Origin: Pseudomonadota bacterium
Lineage (GTDB): Bacteria > Desulfobacterota > JADFVX01
Direction: 5' to 3'
Assembly (NCBI GenBank): GCA_015222755.1
Contig: JADFVX010000059.1
Span: forward strand, 1-21,989
DNA: 21,989 nt
The number at the start of each line of letters is the position of its first letter. Within the stretch, counting starts at the first letter, position 1. The notes under the pieces were generated by a model, which was not told where the DNA came from, did no database searches, and saw nothing but the letters and a program-made list of their open reading frames with translations. Of this stretch, positions 13,885-21,543 are shown in pieces. Both the position numbers and the translations under genes were made by a program.

Positions 13885-14370
13885 ATGGAAATAGATAAAG
13901 CGGCGCTTATAGCGCTCATATTAGAAGGGCTTAATGAAAGGCTTGATGCCTTGTGCCAGTCCGCCCGTGCAGCATACGACAGCGCAACCCATGAGGAGAG
14001 CAAGGCAGAGGACAAGTATGACACAAGAGGGCTCGAAGCATCCTACCTTGCCGGTGCGCAGGCTAAGCGCACAAAGGAGCTTGAGGATGCAATCGGGCGC
14101 TACACTGCACTAAAACCCCGGCCCTTCGGCGAGGAAGACCCTATAGCACTAAGCGCTCTCATTACTGTCGATACAGGTAAAAAGGAATATATTTATTTTA
14201 TCGGCCCCGAGGCAGGGGGAATGCAGTTCAGCCTGGACGGAGCAGTTATTACAGTAATAACCCCAAGATCGCCCCTTGGAAAAGAGCTTGTCGGGCGCTA
14301 CTTAGACGACGAGTTTGAACTGACCAGGGGCGATGCCTTGTGCACTTACGAGATAGTAGGGCTTGCCTGA
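13885..14370 (+). CDS. GreA/GreB-family transcription factor-like protein
   Basis: The 161-residue protein has a helical N-terminal part (about 1-72, including SATHEESKAEDKYDTRG and a Lys/Glu-rich helix) and a C-terminal GreA/GreB-type domain (about 90-158) ending in the family motif TPRSPLGKELVGRYLDDEFEL (126-146). GreA and GreB rescue backtracked RNA polymerase by entering its secondary channel with a coiled coil tipped by two acidic residues. Here the N-terminal half is not a good match to the canonical Gre coiled coil, so anti-backtracking activity should not be assumed; it may act as another secondary-channel regulator. ATG at 13885 has only a distant AGGAG upstream. Its stop codon directly abuts that of the convergent Dus gene. 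Confidence 0.82.
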   Translation: MEIDKAALIALILEGLNERLDALCQSARAAYDSATHEESKAEDKYDTRGLEASYLAGAQAKRTKELEDAIGRYTALKPRPFGEEDPIALSALITVDTGKKEYIYFIGPEAGGMQFSLDGAVITVITPRSPLGKELVGRYLDDEFELTRGDALCTYEIVGLA

Positions 14371-15309
14371 TTAAAGTGGAAGCGGCGACATGGCGGAATA
14401 TTCATTTATGCGGCAAACTTGCTGAAAGCACAGTCCCGCCTCACTGTACTCCTTTTTCAAATAAACGAGCCACAGTTTTACACGCGTGCCGATATGGCCG
14501 TCATCGTAGCTCCCCTTTCTGACTTCTGCCATAGCAGTGATCATGGCGTGTATCTCGTCCCAAGCCAGCTTTTCAGGCCTTAATCCCGCTAAACTGGCCT
14601 TTATCTCCCCGGCCAGCCCCGGAGAAGATACTGCACCACGGCCTATCATCACGTCTTTGCAGCCGCTTATACTGATACACCGATTGTAATCCTCCACGCT
14701 GCTTATATCGCCATTGGCAACTATGGGTATGCTACTTACTTCATTTATTCTTGCAAGCCACTCCCAGCTTGCAGGGACACTATAAGCATCGGCCCTTGTA
14801 CGGGCATGGACAGTTATGAAATCAGCACCTGCCTCCTCTATGGCAGCTGCGTTTTCAAGGGCCAGATCAGTATTGTCATAGCCAAGGCGCATTTTGGCGG
14901 ACAGGCTGACGCCCACGGGAACAACTCCCCTGACTGCCTTAACGATATCATGGATCCTTCGGGGTTCCTTCAACAAGATAGCCCCGCAGCCCTTACGTGT
15001 TACCGACTTTGATGGACAGCCGAAATTTATATCTATGCCAGGCGCTCCCAGCTTCACGGCAATCTCTGCATTGGCTGCCATGGCACCGGGAATGCTGCCA
15101 AGGATCTGCAAAACTACCGGAGTCCCTGAGGGTGTGCGCCAGCCCTTGTCCATCTCGGGGCAGATGCGCCTGAACACCTTAAGAGGATTTATTTGGGCCG
15201 TAACCCTTAGGAACTCCGTCATGCAGAGGTCGAAGGCTCCTGAGCGCGTAAGAATGTCACGCATACAGCCGTCAAGAACCCCATCCATTGGGGCAAGTAT
15301 TACTCTCAT
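14371..15309 (-). CDS. tRNA-dihydrouridine synthase, DusC-like
   Basis: The 312-residue FMN enzyme reduces uridine to dihydrouridine in tRNA D-loops. It begins MRVILAPMDGV (FMN-binding strand) and contains TEFLRV, the active-site motif DINFGCPSKSV with catalytic Cys98, GCGAILL, the SAKMRLGYD strand (about 137-145), the ITVHARTR loop and NGDISSVEDY, followed by the IGRGA phosphate-binding loop. The position of Cys98 and length match the DusC subfamily best; another Dus paralogue is possible. The open frame extends 61 codons further upstream, but that part overlaps the VOC gene and carries no family sequence, so I start at ATG 15307-15309, 10 bases after the VOC stop. No Shine-Dalgarno is evident, suggesting coupling. 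Confidence 0.9.
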   Translation of the reverse strand: MRVILAPMDGVLDGCMRDILTRSGAFDLCMTEFLRVTAQINPLKVFRRICPEMDKGWRTPSGTPVVLQILGSIPGAMAANAEIAVKLGAPGIDINFGCPSKSVTRKGCGAILLKEPRRIHDIVKAVRGVVPVGVSLSAKMRLGYDNTDLALENAAAIEEAGADFITVHARTRADAYSVPASWEWLARINEVSSIPIVANGDISSVEDYNRCISISGCKDVMIGRGAVSSPGLAGEIKASLAGLRPEKLAWDEIHAMITAMAEVRKGSYDDGHIGTRVKLWLVYLKKEYSEAGLCFQQVCRINEYSAMSPLPL

Positions 15310-15319
15310 AGGCGAGCTA

Positions 15320-15685
15320 CTATTCCGATCCGTGGCATACTGCCTCGATGTTGTTGCCGTCGGGATCGAGTATGAAGGCAGCGTAGTAGTTGGGGTGGTA
15401 ATCATGGCGTATCCCGGGAGGGCCGTTGTCTTTTCCGCCTGCTGCAATTGCGGCGTTATAGAAGGTCCTAACCATGAGCCTGCTCTCGGCACGGAAGGCT
15501 AAATGTACAGGAGGCGTGTTTTTTGCGCCTCCCTTCAGCAGGAAGTCCGGCTTACCGTCCTGCCCGAAACCAAGCCAGCTCTTCATCTCCCATATAAGTT
15601 CATATTCCAGCGGAGCCAGTGCCAGGCTGTAAAACTCCTTAGCCTCCTCCACATAGCTAACATGTATCATAATATGGTCTATCAT
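15320..15685 (-). CDS. VOC (glyoxalase/dioxygenase superfamily) protein
   Basis: This 121-residue protein is one vicinal-oxygen-chelate domain built from two beta-alpha-beta-beta-beta modules. Visible markers are IDHIMIHVSYVEEAKEFY at 2-19, PPVHLAFRA in the middle and YYAAFILDPDGNNIEAVCHG at the C-terminus. His4/His8, the central His and the Glu of NNIEAV are candidates for the metal site. Family members include lactoylglutathione lyases, extradiol dioxygenases and antibiotic-binding proteins; this sequence alone does not show which. GAGG lies 8 bases upstream of the ATG. It lies between recJ and the Dus gene, probably in the same transcript as Dus. Confidence 0.88.
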   Translation of the reverse strand: MIDHIMIHVSYVEEAKEFYSLALAPLEYELIWEMKSWLGFGQDGKPDFLLKGGAKNTPPVHLAFRAESRLMVRTFYNAAIAAGGKDNGPPGIRHDYHPNYYAAFILDPDGNNIEAVCHGSE

Positions 15686-15709
15686 ATTAAGGTCCTCTCT
15701 CTTTTGTAT

Positions 15710-15775
15710 TTAAGCTGTCGATATTTTAATTTAACTAAATTCAAGAAGGGGGTTAATAGTTTTGAGACAGCTTAA
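15710..15775. repeat. 10-bp perfect inverted repeat across the recJ 3' end and recJ-VOC gap
   Basis: TTAAGCTGTC (15710-15719) and GACAGCTTAA (15766-15775) are perfectly complementary, spaced by 46 AT-rich bases. The right arm lies inside the last codons of recJ; the left arm lies in the gap before the VOC gene. No T-run follows either arm, so a terminator is unlikely. It could be an RNA structure limiting read-through or protecting an mRNA end, or chance. Confidence 0.45.
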
Positions 15776-17498
15776 TATCCTTCACCTTAAGCTGAACCGT
15801 CCTTCTACCCTTCCATTCATTAAAAGAGACAGAATAGGCGACATCAACGCTATCCCCAGGTGAAAGCGCCTTATGCACCATATTAAAGGCTATTGCGTCC
15901 AGCACCTTACTGCCCTGCCTGAGTTGCAACTTCAGGTGGGCATCTTTTAAGACTCTGACACTTAACACCTCGACGCCCTGGGACATAAAAACAGGCTCGG
16001 AATTTGAGGCACCAAATGGTGCAAGGCGCTCCAGTTCCTCTACGAGACTGTCGTCAATATCATCCAGACTAGCAATGCCGTCTAACTTGAGCGATGGAAT
16101 AAAGTCCTCATCGCTGACAGAGGAGCTCACGGCATTCTCAAAGGCCTGCCTGAAAGCATCCAGATTTGAAGCATCTAATGTAAAGCCTGCTGCATACTTG
16201 TGACCACCGAAACTGACTAAATGTTCCCCACATTTTTCAAGACCCTCAAAGAGATGAAATGCTTCTATGCTCCTTGCGGAGCCTTTGCCCTGACCGTCTT
16301 TAATAGCTATTATAAGAGCAGGCCGGTAATACTTCTCCACTATCCTTGAGGCAACAATACCTATAACGCCAGGGTGCCATTTTTCTGATGCAAGGACGAT
16401 TGCAGGTCTTTTATGCAGGCCCCCCTCTTCCACCATATCAATGGCCTCCTGGAGGATCTTCTTTTCTATCTCCTGCCTTTCCCTGTTTTCGCAGTCCAGT
16501 GCATTTGCAAGAGCCGCAGCCTCCTGTCCATCCTCCGTAGTGAGCAGCCTTACCCCTGTATCAGCCTTTGAAAGCCTTCCTGCGGCATTCAGTCTGGGTG
16601 CCAGTTGAAAACCCACAATACCCGTACCCATCTTCTCACCCGACCTTCCGCTGACGTTTACCAGGGCTTTTGTTCCGGGCCTTGAAGCCATTGAGAGTTC
16701 CTTCATCCCGAAGACAGCAATAGTCCTGTTAGCTTCCTGCAGTGGGACAATATCGGCTATCGTGCCAAGGGCTGCAAGATCGAGGTACTTCCTTATATTA
16801 GGCTCTTCCCTACCCTTCCAGAAACCGGCATCCCGAAGTGAGCTGCGAAGGGCCATGACAAGATTAAAGACCACGCCAACTCCTGCCAGTCCCTTAAATG
16901 GGTAGGGGCAATCAGGCTGCTGGGGGTTAATGATGGAGTGTGCCTCGGGAAGTTGGGGGGGGAGCTGGTGGTGGTCGGTGATGATGACATCCATCCCAAG
17001 TGAATTTGCGAGTTCGACCTCTTCATATGAGCTTATCCCGTTATCTACGGTGACAAGCAGACCTGTCCTCTCCCCTGCCAGTCGGCGTACGGCATCACAG
17101 TTCATGCCGTAGCCCTCTTTCATGCGGTCGGGAATGTAATAGCTGCAATTGGCACCTGTAGAACGGAGGAAAAGGAGAAGAAGCGCCGTGGAGCTTGTAC
17201 CATCTACATCGTAATCACCGTAGATACATATCCTTTCGCCAGCATCTATGGCGGACATGATGCGCTTTACGGCAGGCTCCATCCCCTTTAAAAGAAATGG
17301 AGAATCAAAATGTGAAAGTGATGGATTGAGGAACCTTGAGGCGGCGTCTAAGTCTGTGATGCCGCGGTTGATGAGCACCCTTGCTGTAGAGGCGCAAATA
17401 CAAAGCGCCCCCGAGAGGGCGCTTATGGACTCAAAACTTGCACTTTCAGTACTTCCAGTACCTTCGGCCTTATCTAAGAGGACCCACCTCTTGTCCAA
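15753..17498 (-). CDS. recJ: Single-stranded-DNA-specific exonuclease RecJ
   Basis: RecJ degrades single-stranded DNA 5' to 3' in recombination (RecFOR), mismatch and base-excision repair. The 581-residue protein has the DHH phosphoesterase domain with metal ligands in GDYDVDG (Asp95, Asp97, Asp99), VDNG (Asp152), DHH (175-177) and GTIADIVPL (Asp249), a DHHA1 domain with GGHKYAAGFT (431-440), and a C-terminal OB-like domain (about 475-581). Length is normal. It starts with TTG at 17498, directly after the secF stop codon (TGA TTG); AAGG lies 8 bases upstream, so translation is probably coupled to secF. Placement of recJ after secF is common in Deltaproteobacteria. Confidence 0.96.
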   Translation of the reverse strand: MDKRWVLLDKAEGTGSTESASFESISALSGALCICASTARVLINRGITDLDAASRFLNPSLSHFDSPFLLKGMEPAVKRIMSAIDAGERICIYGDYDVDGTSSTALLLLFLRSTGANCSYYIPDRMKEGYGMNCDAVRRLAGERTGLLVTVDNGISSYEEVELANSLGMDVIITDHHQLPPQLPEAHSIINPQQPDCPYPFKGLAGVGVVFNLVMALRSSLRDAGFWKGREEPNIRKYLDLAALGTIADIVPLQEANRTIAVFGMKELSMASRPGTKALVNVSGRSGEKMGTGIVGFQLAPRLNAAGRLSKADTGVRLLTTEDGQEAAALANALDCENRERQEIEKKILQEAIDMVEEGGLHKRPAIVLASEKWHPGVIGIVASRIVEKYYRPALIIAIKDGQGKGSARSIEAFHLFEGLEKCGEHLVSFGGHKYAAGFTLDASNLDAFRQAFENAVSSSVSDEDFIPSLKLDGIASLDDIDDSLVEELERLAPFGASNSEPVFMSQGVEVLSVRVLKDAHLKLQLRQGSKVLDAIAFNMVHKALSPGDSVDVAYSVSFNEWKGRRTVQLKVKDIKLSQNY

Positions 17499-18410
17499 TC
17501 AGGCGACCTTCTTTTTTGAAGTCAGTTCATTGTAGTAGATAAGCACGGGAGATGCGACAAATACGGACGAATAGGTACCTATCATGATACCTATCATGAG
17601 AGCAAAGGCGAAATTGTGTATTACCCCGCCGCCATAGACAAAGAGTATGCCCACGACCATGAGTGTAGTTATAGAGGTAAGCAAGGTCCTGCTCAGTGTT
17701 TCATTTATGCTGGTATTTATACAGCTGTTCTCCTCGCCCCTCTTGGCCCTTTTAAGGTTGTCCCTGATACGGTCATAGACGATGATCGTATCGTTGAGGG
17801 AATATCCTATTACGGCAAGTAGTGCCGCCACAACGGGAAGAGATATCTCGTAGTTCGTCACGGAAAATGCGCCGACGGTTATCAGCACGTCATGCATAAG
17901 GGCGATAACTGCCCCGACAGCATACCTGAATTCAAACCTGAGAGATACGTATATAAGTATTCCGACCATGGCGTATAAAATCGCCATAAGTGCCTTTTCC
18001 TTCAGGTCTCCCCCTACCTGCGGCCCTACCATCTCTACGGACTGCACCTCATAACTGTCTGCGCCGAATTTTTCAGTGAGCTTTTCCCTGATACGCAGTG
18101 AGAGTCTTTCCGTCTCGCTGTTGCTCTTTTCGACACGTATCAGGTACTCTCCGATGCCGTCGCCAAAATCCTGGACCAGTATGTCTCCAAGCTGCGCCGC
18201 CTCAAGGGACTCCCTGAGATCGGATATAGAGGGATCATCGCTGAACTTGACTATGACCTGCGTGCCACCGGCAAAATCGATGCCGTAATTGGGACCTTTT
18301 TTGTATACGAGCGATGCTATGGTGATTGCAATAAGTGTCAGAGAAAAGAAGAGAGCAAGCTTCCTCTTTCCAACAAAATCTATATTTGTGCCTCTTTTAA
18401 TTATTTCCAT
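17499..18410 (-). CDS. secF: Protein-export membrane protein SecF
   Basis: SecF partners SecD as a proton-driven motor that helps pull exported proteins out of SecYEG on the periplasmic side. The 303-residue protein has a first membrane segment at about 16-36, then NYGIDFAGGT (41-50), a periplasmic P4 domain, the VGPQVGGDL motif (about 128-136) and five more membrane segments. The core motif VIGYSLNDTIIVYDRIRDNL carries the conserved Asp. GGAGG lies 5 bases before the ATG. It follows secD by 16 bases and abuts recJ. Nothing is missing or truncated. Confidence 0.97.
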   Translation of the reverse strand: MEIIKRGTNIDFVGKRKLALFFSLTLIAITIASLVYKKGPNYGIDFAGGTQVIVKFSDDPSISDLRESLEAAQLGDILVQDFGDGIGEYLIRVEKSNSETERLSLRIREKLTEKFGADSYEVQSVEMVGPQVGGDLKEKALMAILYAMVGILIYVSLRFEFRYAVGAVIALMHDVLITVGAFSVTNYEISLPVVAALLAVIGYSLNDTIIVYDRIRDNLKRAKRGEENSCINTSINETLSRTLLTSITTLMVVGILFVYGGGVIHNFAFALMIGIMIGTYSSVFVASPVLIYYNELTSKKKVA

Positions 18411-18426
18411 TTATTCCTCCCCGAAC

Positions 18427-20001
18427 CTATACGCTTAGCGATTTGACCTTCTTCCCCTTGAGGAAGACATCAAATATGAGCCTGGACACGAAAAGCGACG
18501 TAAACAGGCTTGAAAGTATACCTATGGACAAAGTTACGGCAAAACCCTTTACAGGCCCTGTTCCAAACTCAAAGAGGACAAGTGCCGCAATAAGCGTTGT
18601 TACGTTTGCGTCCATAATGGGCAAAAAGGCCTTCTTGAAGCCGCCATCCAGCGCTGCCAGCGGCGTCTTGCCAATATGAAGTTCCTCGCGTATCCGTTCA
18701 AAGATGATAACATTGGCATCTACTGCCATACCTATTGTCAGGACTATACCCGCTATGCCTGGAAGCGTCAGTGTGGCATTCAGGGCCGCCAGAAATGCCA
18801 TAATAAAGAGTATGTTCATAACCAGCACCAGGTCGGCCACAAGACCTGACAGTCTGTAGTAGATAAGCATGAATATGATGACCAGAACGCCGCCTATGAG
18901 CATTGAGAAGAAACCCTTTTCAATGGAGTCCTTACCGAGAGAGGGGCCGACAGTCCTGTTTTCAAGTATCTGGACAGGCGCAGGCAGTGCCCCTGCCCTT
19001 AAGACGATAGCAAGGTCATGGGCCTCCTCCATAGTGAAGCTTCCCTCAATGATGGCGCTGCCGCCGCTTATCTTGTCCTTTATAACAGGCGCTGAGTAGA
19101 CATTGCCGTCAAGCACGATAGCCAGACGCTTTCCCGTATTGGCCTCTGTCAGACGCTCGAACTGCTTGCCACCCTTGCCGTCAAAGTCGATTGAAACATA
19201 TGGGCGGTTGAACTGGCTGTCTATACGGACCCGTGCGTTTGTAAGGCGGTCGCCCGTCATAAGAACGCGTTTTTTCAGAAGATAGGGGGTATTACTAAGC
19301 ACTCTTCCAGTTCCTTTCTCCAGCACTTTTTTGTATGCGATTTCGGAACCCCTTGGTGGGCGCTTCATTGCTGCCTCATCAAAAATATGCTCGTCATCGA
19401 CGATTTTGAACTGGAGCTGGGCCGTCTTTCCAATAAGATCTATGGCACGGTCTGGGTCTTTAACACCGGGAAGCTGTATGAGTATCCTGTTTTCACCCTG
19501 ACGCTGAATAGTCGGCTCGCTTACACCGAATGCATCAATACGGTTTCTGATAGTCTCTATGCCCTGATCTACGGCATATTTTCTTATGAAATCCAACTCC
19601 TGCTGCTTCAGGCTGGCTACCATCTCGCCGCCATCATTGAAAACAACATCAAGCTGCGGAAACTCCTCTGCAATTATTCTGGCCGTCTCCTCCTTGTCAC
19701 GTTCAGACATAAGGCCTGCCTTCAAAGTGCCAAGCCCTGACACGGCAATTCTTTTTAGCCGTATATGCTTGTCCGAGAGACTGTCCCTCACCTCATCGGC
19801 AAGACGCTCCATCACTCCGTTAACTGCCTCATCCTGATCCACACCAAGGACAAGGTGCATTCCTCCCTGAAGGTCAAGCCCCAGGTTAACCTGGTATTGG
19901 CTCCACCATTCGGGAAGATCCTTTTTTGCCGCCGGCGCAATAAAAAAGAGCGCCGCACAAAGCATTGCTACCGTTATTGCAAGCCTTCCTTTTATACTCA
20001 T
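18427..20001 (-). CDS. secD: Protein-export membrane protein SecD
   Basis: The 524-residue partner of SecF has an N-terminal membrane segment (about 6-24), the P1 head with GLDLQGGMHLVL (41-52), the domain with IETIRNRIDAFGVSEP (about 148-163), and five C-terminal membrane segments from about 360. The signature AGIVLTIGMAVDANVIIFERIRE (417-439) contains the essential Asp428, and MDANVTTLIAA is at 463-473. Length and all motifs are normal for the family. AAAGGGG lies 9 bases upstream of the ATG. It sits between yajC and secF, as is usual. Confidence 0.97.
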   Translation of the reverse strand: MSIKGRLAITVAMLCAALFFIAPAAKKDLPEWWSQYQVNLGLDLQGGMHLVLGVDQDEAVNGVMERLADEVRDSLSDKHIRLKRIAVSGLGTLKAGLMSERDKEETARIIAEEFPQLDVVFNDGGEMVASLKQQELDFIRKYAVDQGIETIRNRIDAFGVSEPTIQRQGENRILIQLPGVKDPDRAIDLIGKTAQLQFKIVDDEHIFDEAAMKRPPRGSEIAYKKVLEKGTGRVLSNTPYLLKKRVLMTGDRLTNARVRIDSQFNRPYVSIDFDGKGGKQFERLTEANTGKRLAIVLDGNVYSAPVIKDKISGGSAIIEGSFTMEEAHDLAIVLRAGALPAPVQILENRTVGPSLGKDSIEKGFFSMLIGGVLVIIFMLIYYRLSGLVADLVLVMNILFIMAFLAALNATLTLPGIAGIVLTIGMAVDANVIIFERIREELHIGKTPLAALDGGFKKAFLPIMDANVTTLIAALVLFEFGTGPVKGFAVTLSIGILSSLFTSLFVSRLIFDVFLKGKKVKSLSV

Positions 20002-20025
20002 ATACGAAAACCCCTTTCGGATATT

Positions 20026-20346
20026 TTATTTTTCTGTTTTTGACTTCTGCGGGTAAAGCTGGGATTTAACTACCGTAACCTTCACCTTATCGGCAATCTC
20101 TATAACCGCCGTTTCTCCATCTATCTTGAAGACCTTGCCGTAGATACCGCCGGAAGTAACGACGTCAGCTCCAGTCGTAAGTGCCTCAAGAGCGACTGTA
20201 TGCTCCTTTGTCTTTTTCTGCTGAGGGCGTATTAGCAGAAAATAAAAAATGGCGAATATAAGGATTAGCGGAATAAAGGCCCCGAACGGACTCCCCTGTG
20301 GTGCTGCGCCCGCAGTCTCTGCGGCATAAGCTATTGCAACTAACAA
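20026..20346 (-). CDS. yajC: Sec translocon accessory subunit YajC
   Basis: The 106-residue protein has one membrane segment (about 22-42, PFGAFIPLILIFAIFYFLLI) followed directly by RPQQKKTKEH, the YajC hallmark, and a small cytoplasmic beta domain (TGADVVTSGGIYGKV...ADKVKVTVVKSQL). It associates with SecDF and the translocon. The start is TTG at 20344-20346, supported by AAGGAGGT at the proper spacing and by the lack of an ATG further upstream. Gap to secD is 24 bases. Confidence 0.95.
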   Translation of the reverse strand: MLVAIAYAAETAGAAPQGSPFGAFIPLILIFAIFYFLLIRPQQKKTKEHTVALEALTTGADVVTSGGIYGKVFKIDGETAVIEIADKVKVTVVKSQLYPQKSKTEK

Positions 20347-20352
20347 TGTACT

Positions 20353-20360
20353 ACCTCCTT
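20353..20360 (-). promoter_or_regulatory. Strong ribosome binding site for the TTG start of yajC
   Basis: On the minus strand AAGGAGGT lies 6 bases before TTG (20346). This is one of the best Shine-Dalgarno matches in the window and supports an unusual start codon. Confidence 0.85.
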
Positions 20361-20377
20361 AAAATATATTAAAAAAA

Positions 20378-21496
20378 TCAAATATCATCATCAGCTCTAA
20401 GCTGATAAAACTCTTTTTTAAATTCTACAAACCTATCTTCTTCAATTGCCCTGCGCATTTGCGACATCAAGGTGATGTAATAACTCAGGTTGTGTATCGT
20501 GTTAAGCGTTGAAGAAAGAATTTCCTTGGCCTTAAATAGATGCCTCAGATAAGCCCTTGAAAAGTTACTGCATGTGTAGCAGTTGCAGGACTCATCTACC
20601 GGTCTTTCGTCACGCTCATATTGGCTGTTCCTTATAACCAGCTTGCCCCTGGTGGTAAAGAGCATACCATTACGGGCATTGCGTGTCGGCATAACGCAGT
20701 CAAACATGTCAATGCCCCTGTCAACGCACTCTACAAGGTCTTCAGGCGTCCCTACTCCCATGAGGTAGCGGGGCTTATCGACAGGCATAAATGGAACCGT
20801 CGCCTCTACCATCTCGTACATCAGCGGCTTTGGTTCGCCCACGCTAAGACCGCCAAGAGCGTATCCCTCAAAACCCAGAGTGGCAGTCTCTTCTGCCGAC
20901 CTGCGTCTTAGATCGGCATACATGCCGCCCTGTATAATACCAAAGAGGGCATTATCATCCCTCTTTCTTGCTTCAAGACACCTTTTAGCCCAGCGAATAG
21001 TCATATCGAGAGACTTACTGGTGTAATCATACGAGGACGGATGCGGGGGACATTCATCAAAGCACATGATTATATCCGCACCCAGTGCCTCCTGTATCTC
21101 AATGGATCTCTCAGGCGTGAGGAAGTGGTATGAACCATCGATATGGGACTGAAACTTCACCCCCTCCTCTGTTATCTTACTGAGATCGCCAAGGCTGTAG
21201 ACCTGAAAACCACCACTGTCGGTCAGCATGGGCCTGTCCCATCCGACAAACTTGTGCAGCCCGCCAAGGTCCCTCACCAATTCATGTCCTGGGCGAAGAT
21301 AGAGATGGTAGGTATTACCAAGTATTATCTCGGCGCCAAGCCTGCGTAAGTCGTCAGGAGTTACAGCCTTTACCGTCCCCTGCGTACCTACAGGCATAAA
21401 GACAGGCGTATTGACAATGCCGTGGGAGGTGTGAAAGCGGCCACGCCTTGCGGCCGTCCCTTTTCCTTGCTTTAAAAGATCAAAACTGAATGACAC
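20378..21496 (-). CDS. tgt: tRNA-guanine transglycosylase
   Basis: Tgt exchanges guanine-34 of GUN-anticodon tRNAs for the queuosine precursor preQ1. The 372-residue protein is a full-length bacterial Tgt: TDSGGFQVYSL contains the general-base Asp93, GIDMFDCVMPTRNARNG contains nucleophile Asp266, and the zinc site is Cys304, Cys306, Cys309 and His335. The substrate-pocket motifs IIQGGMY and ALGGLSVGE are present. Start is GTG (21494-21496) with the usual family N-terminus close behind it; the Shine-Dalgarno is weak. It lies 47 bases after queA, the next enzyme in the pathway, and 31 bases before yajC. Confidence 0.97.
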   Translation of the reverse strand: MSFSFDLLKQGKGTAARRGRFHTSHGIVNTPVFMPVGTQGTVKAVTPDDLRRLGAEIILGNTYHLYLRPGHELVRDLGGLHKFVGWDRPMLTDSGGFQVYSLGDLSKITEEGVKFQSHIDGSYHFLTPERSIEIQEALGADIIMCFDECPPHPSSYDYTSKSLDMTIRWAKRCLEARKRDDNALFGIIQGGMYADLRRRSAEETATLGFEGYALGGLSVGEPKPLMYEMVEATVPFMPVDKPRYLMGVGTPEDLVECVDRGIDMFDCVMPTRNARNGMLFTTRGKLVIRNSQYERDERPVDESCNCYTCSNFSRAYLRHLFKAKEILSSTLNTIHNLSYYITLMSQMRRAIEEDRFVEFKKEFYQLRADDDI

Positions 21497-21543
21497 AGCA
21501 AAAAATCAACCTTTGGCTTTTAATCGGCAAGAGGGTTGCTTTG

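Noticed and set aside
15310..15492. 61-codon N-terminal extension of the Dus open frame
   Set aside because: It overlaps the well-supported VOC gene in another frame, has low-complexity Thr/Ser/Pro composition, and the Dus family N-terminus begins exactly at the ATG at 15309.
14894..15502. Plus-strand open frame of 202 codons opposite the Dus and VOC genes
   Set aside because: It is a frame shadow of two recognised minus-strand genes and shows no domain of its own.
21497..21543. Weak hairpin followed by T-run between queA and tgt
   Set aside because: The stem is only about four uninterrupted pairs with several mismatches and bulges, and the two genes are expected to be co-transcribed.
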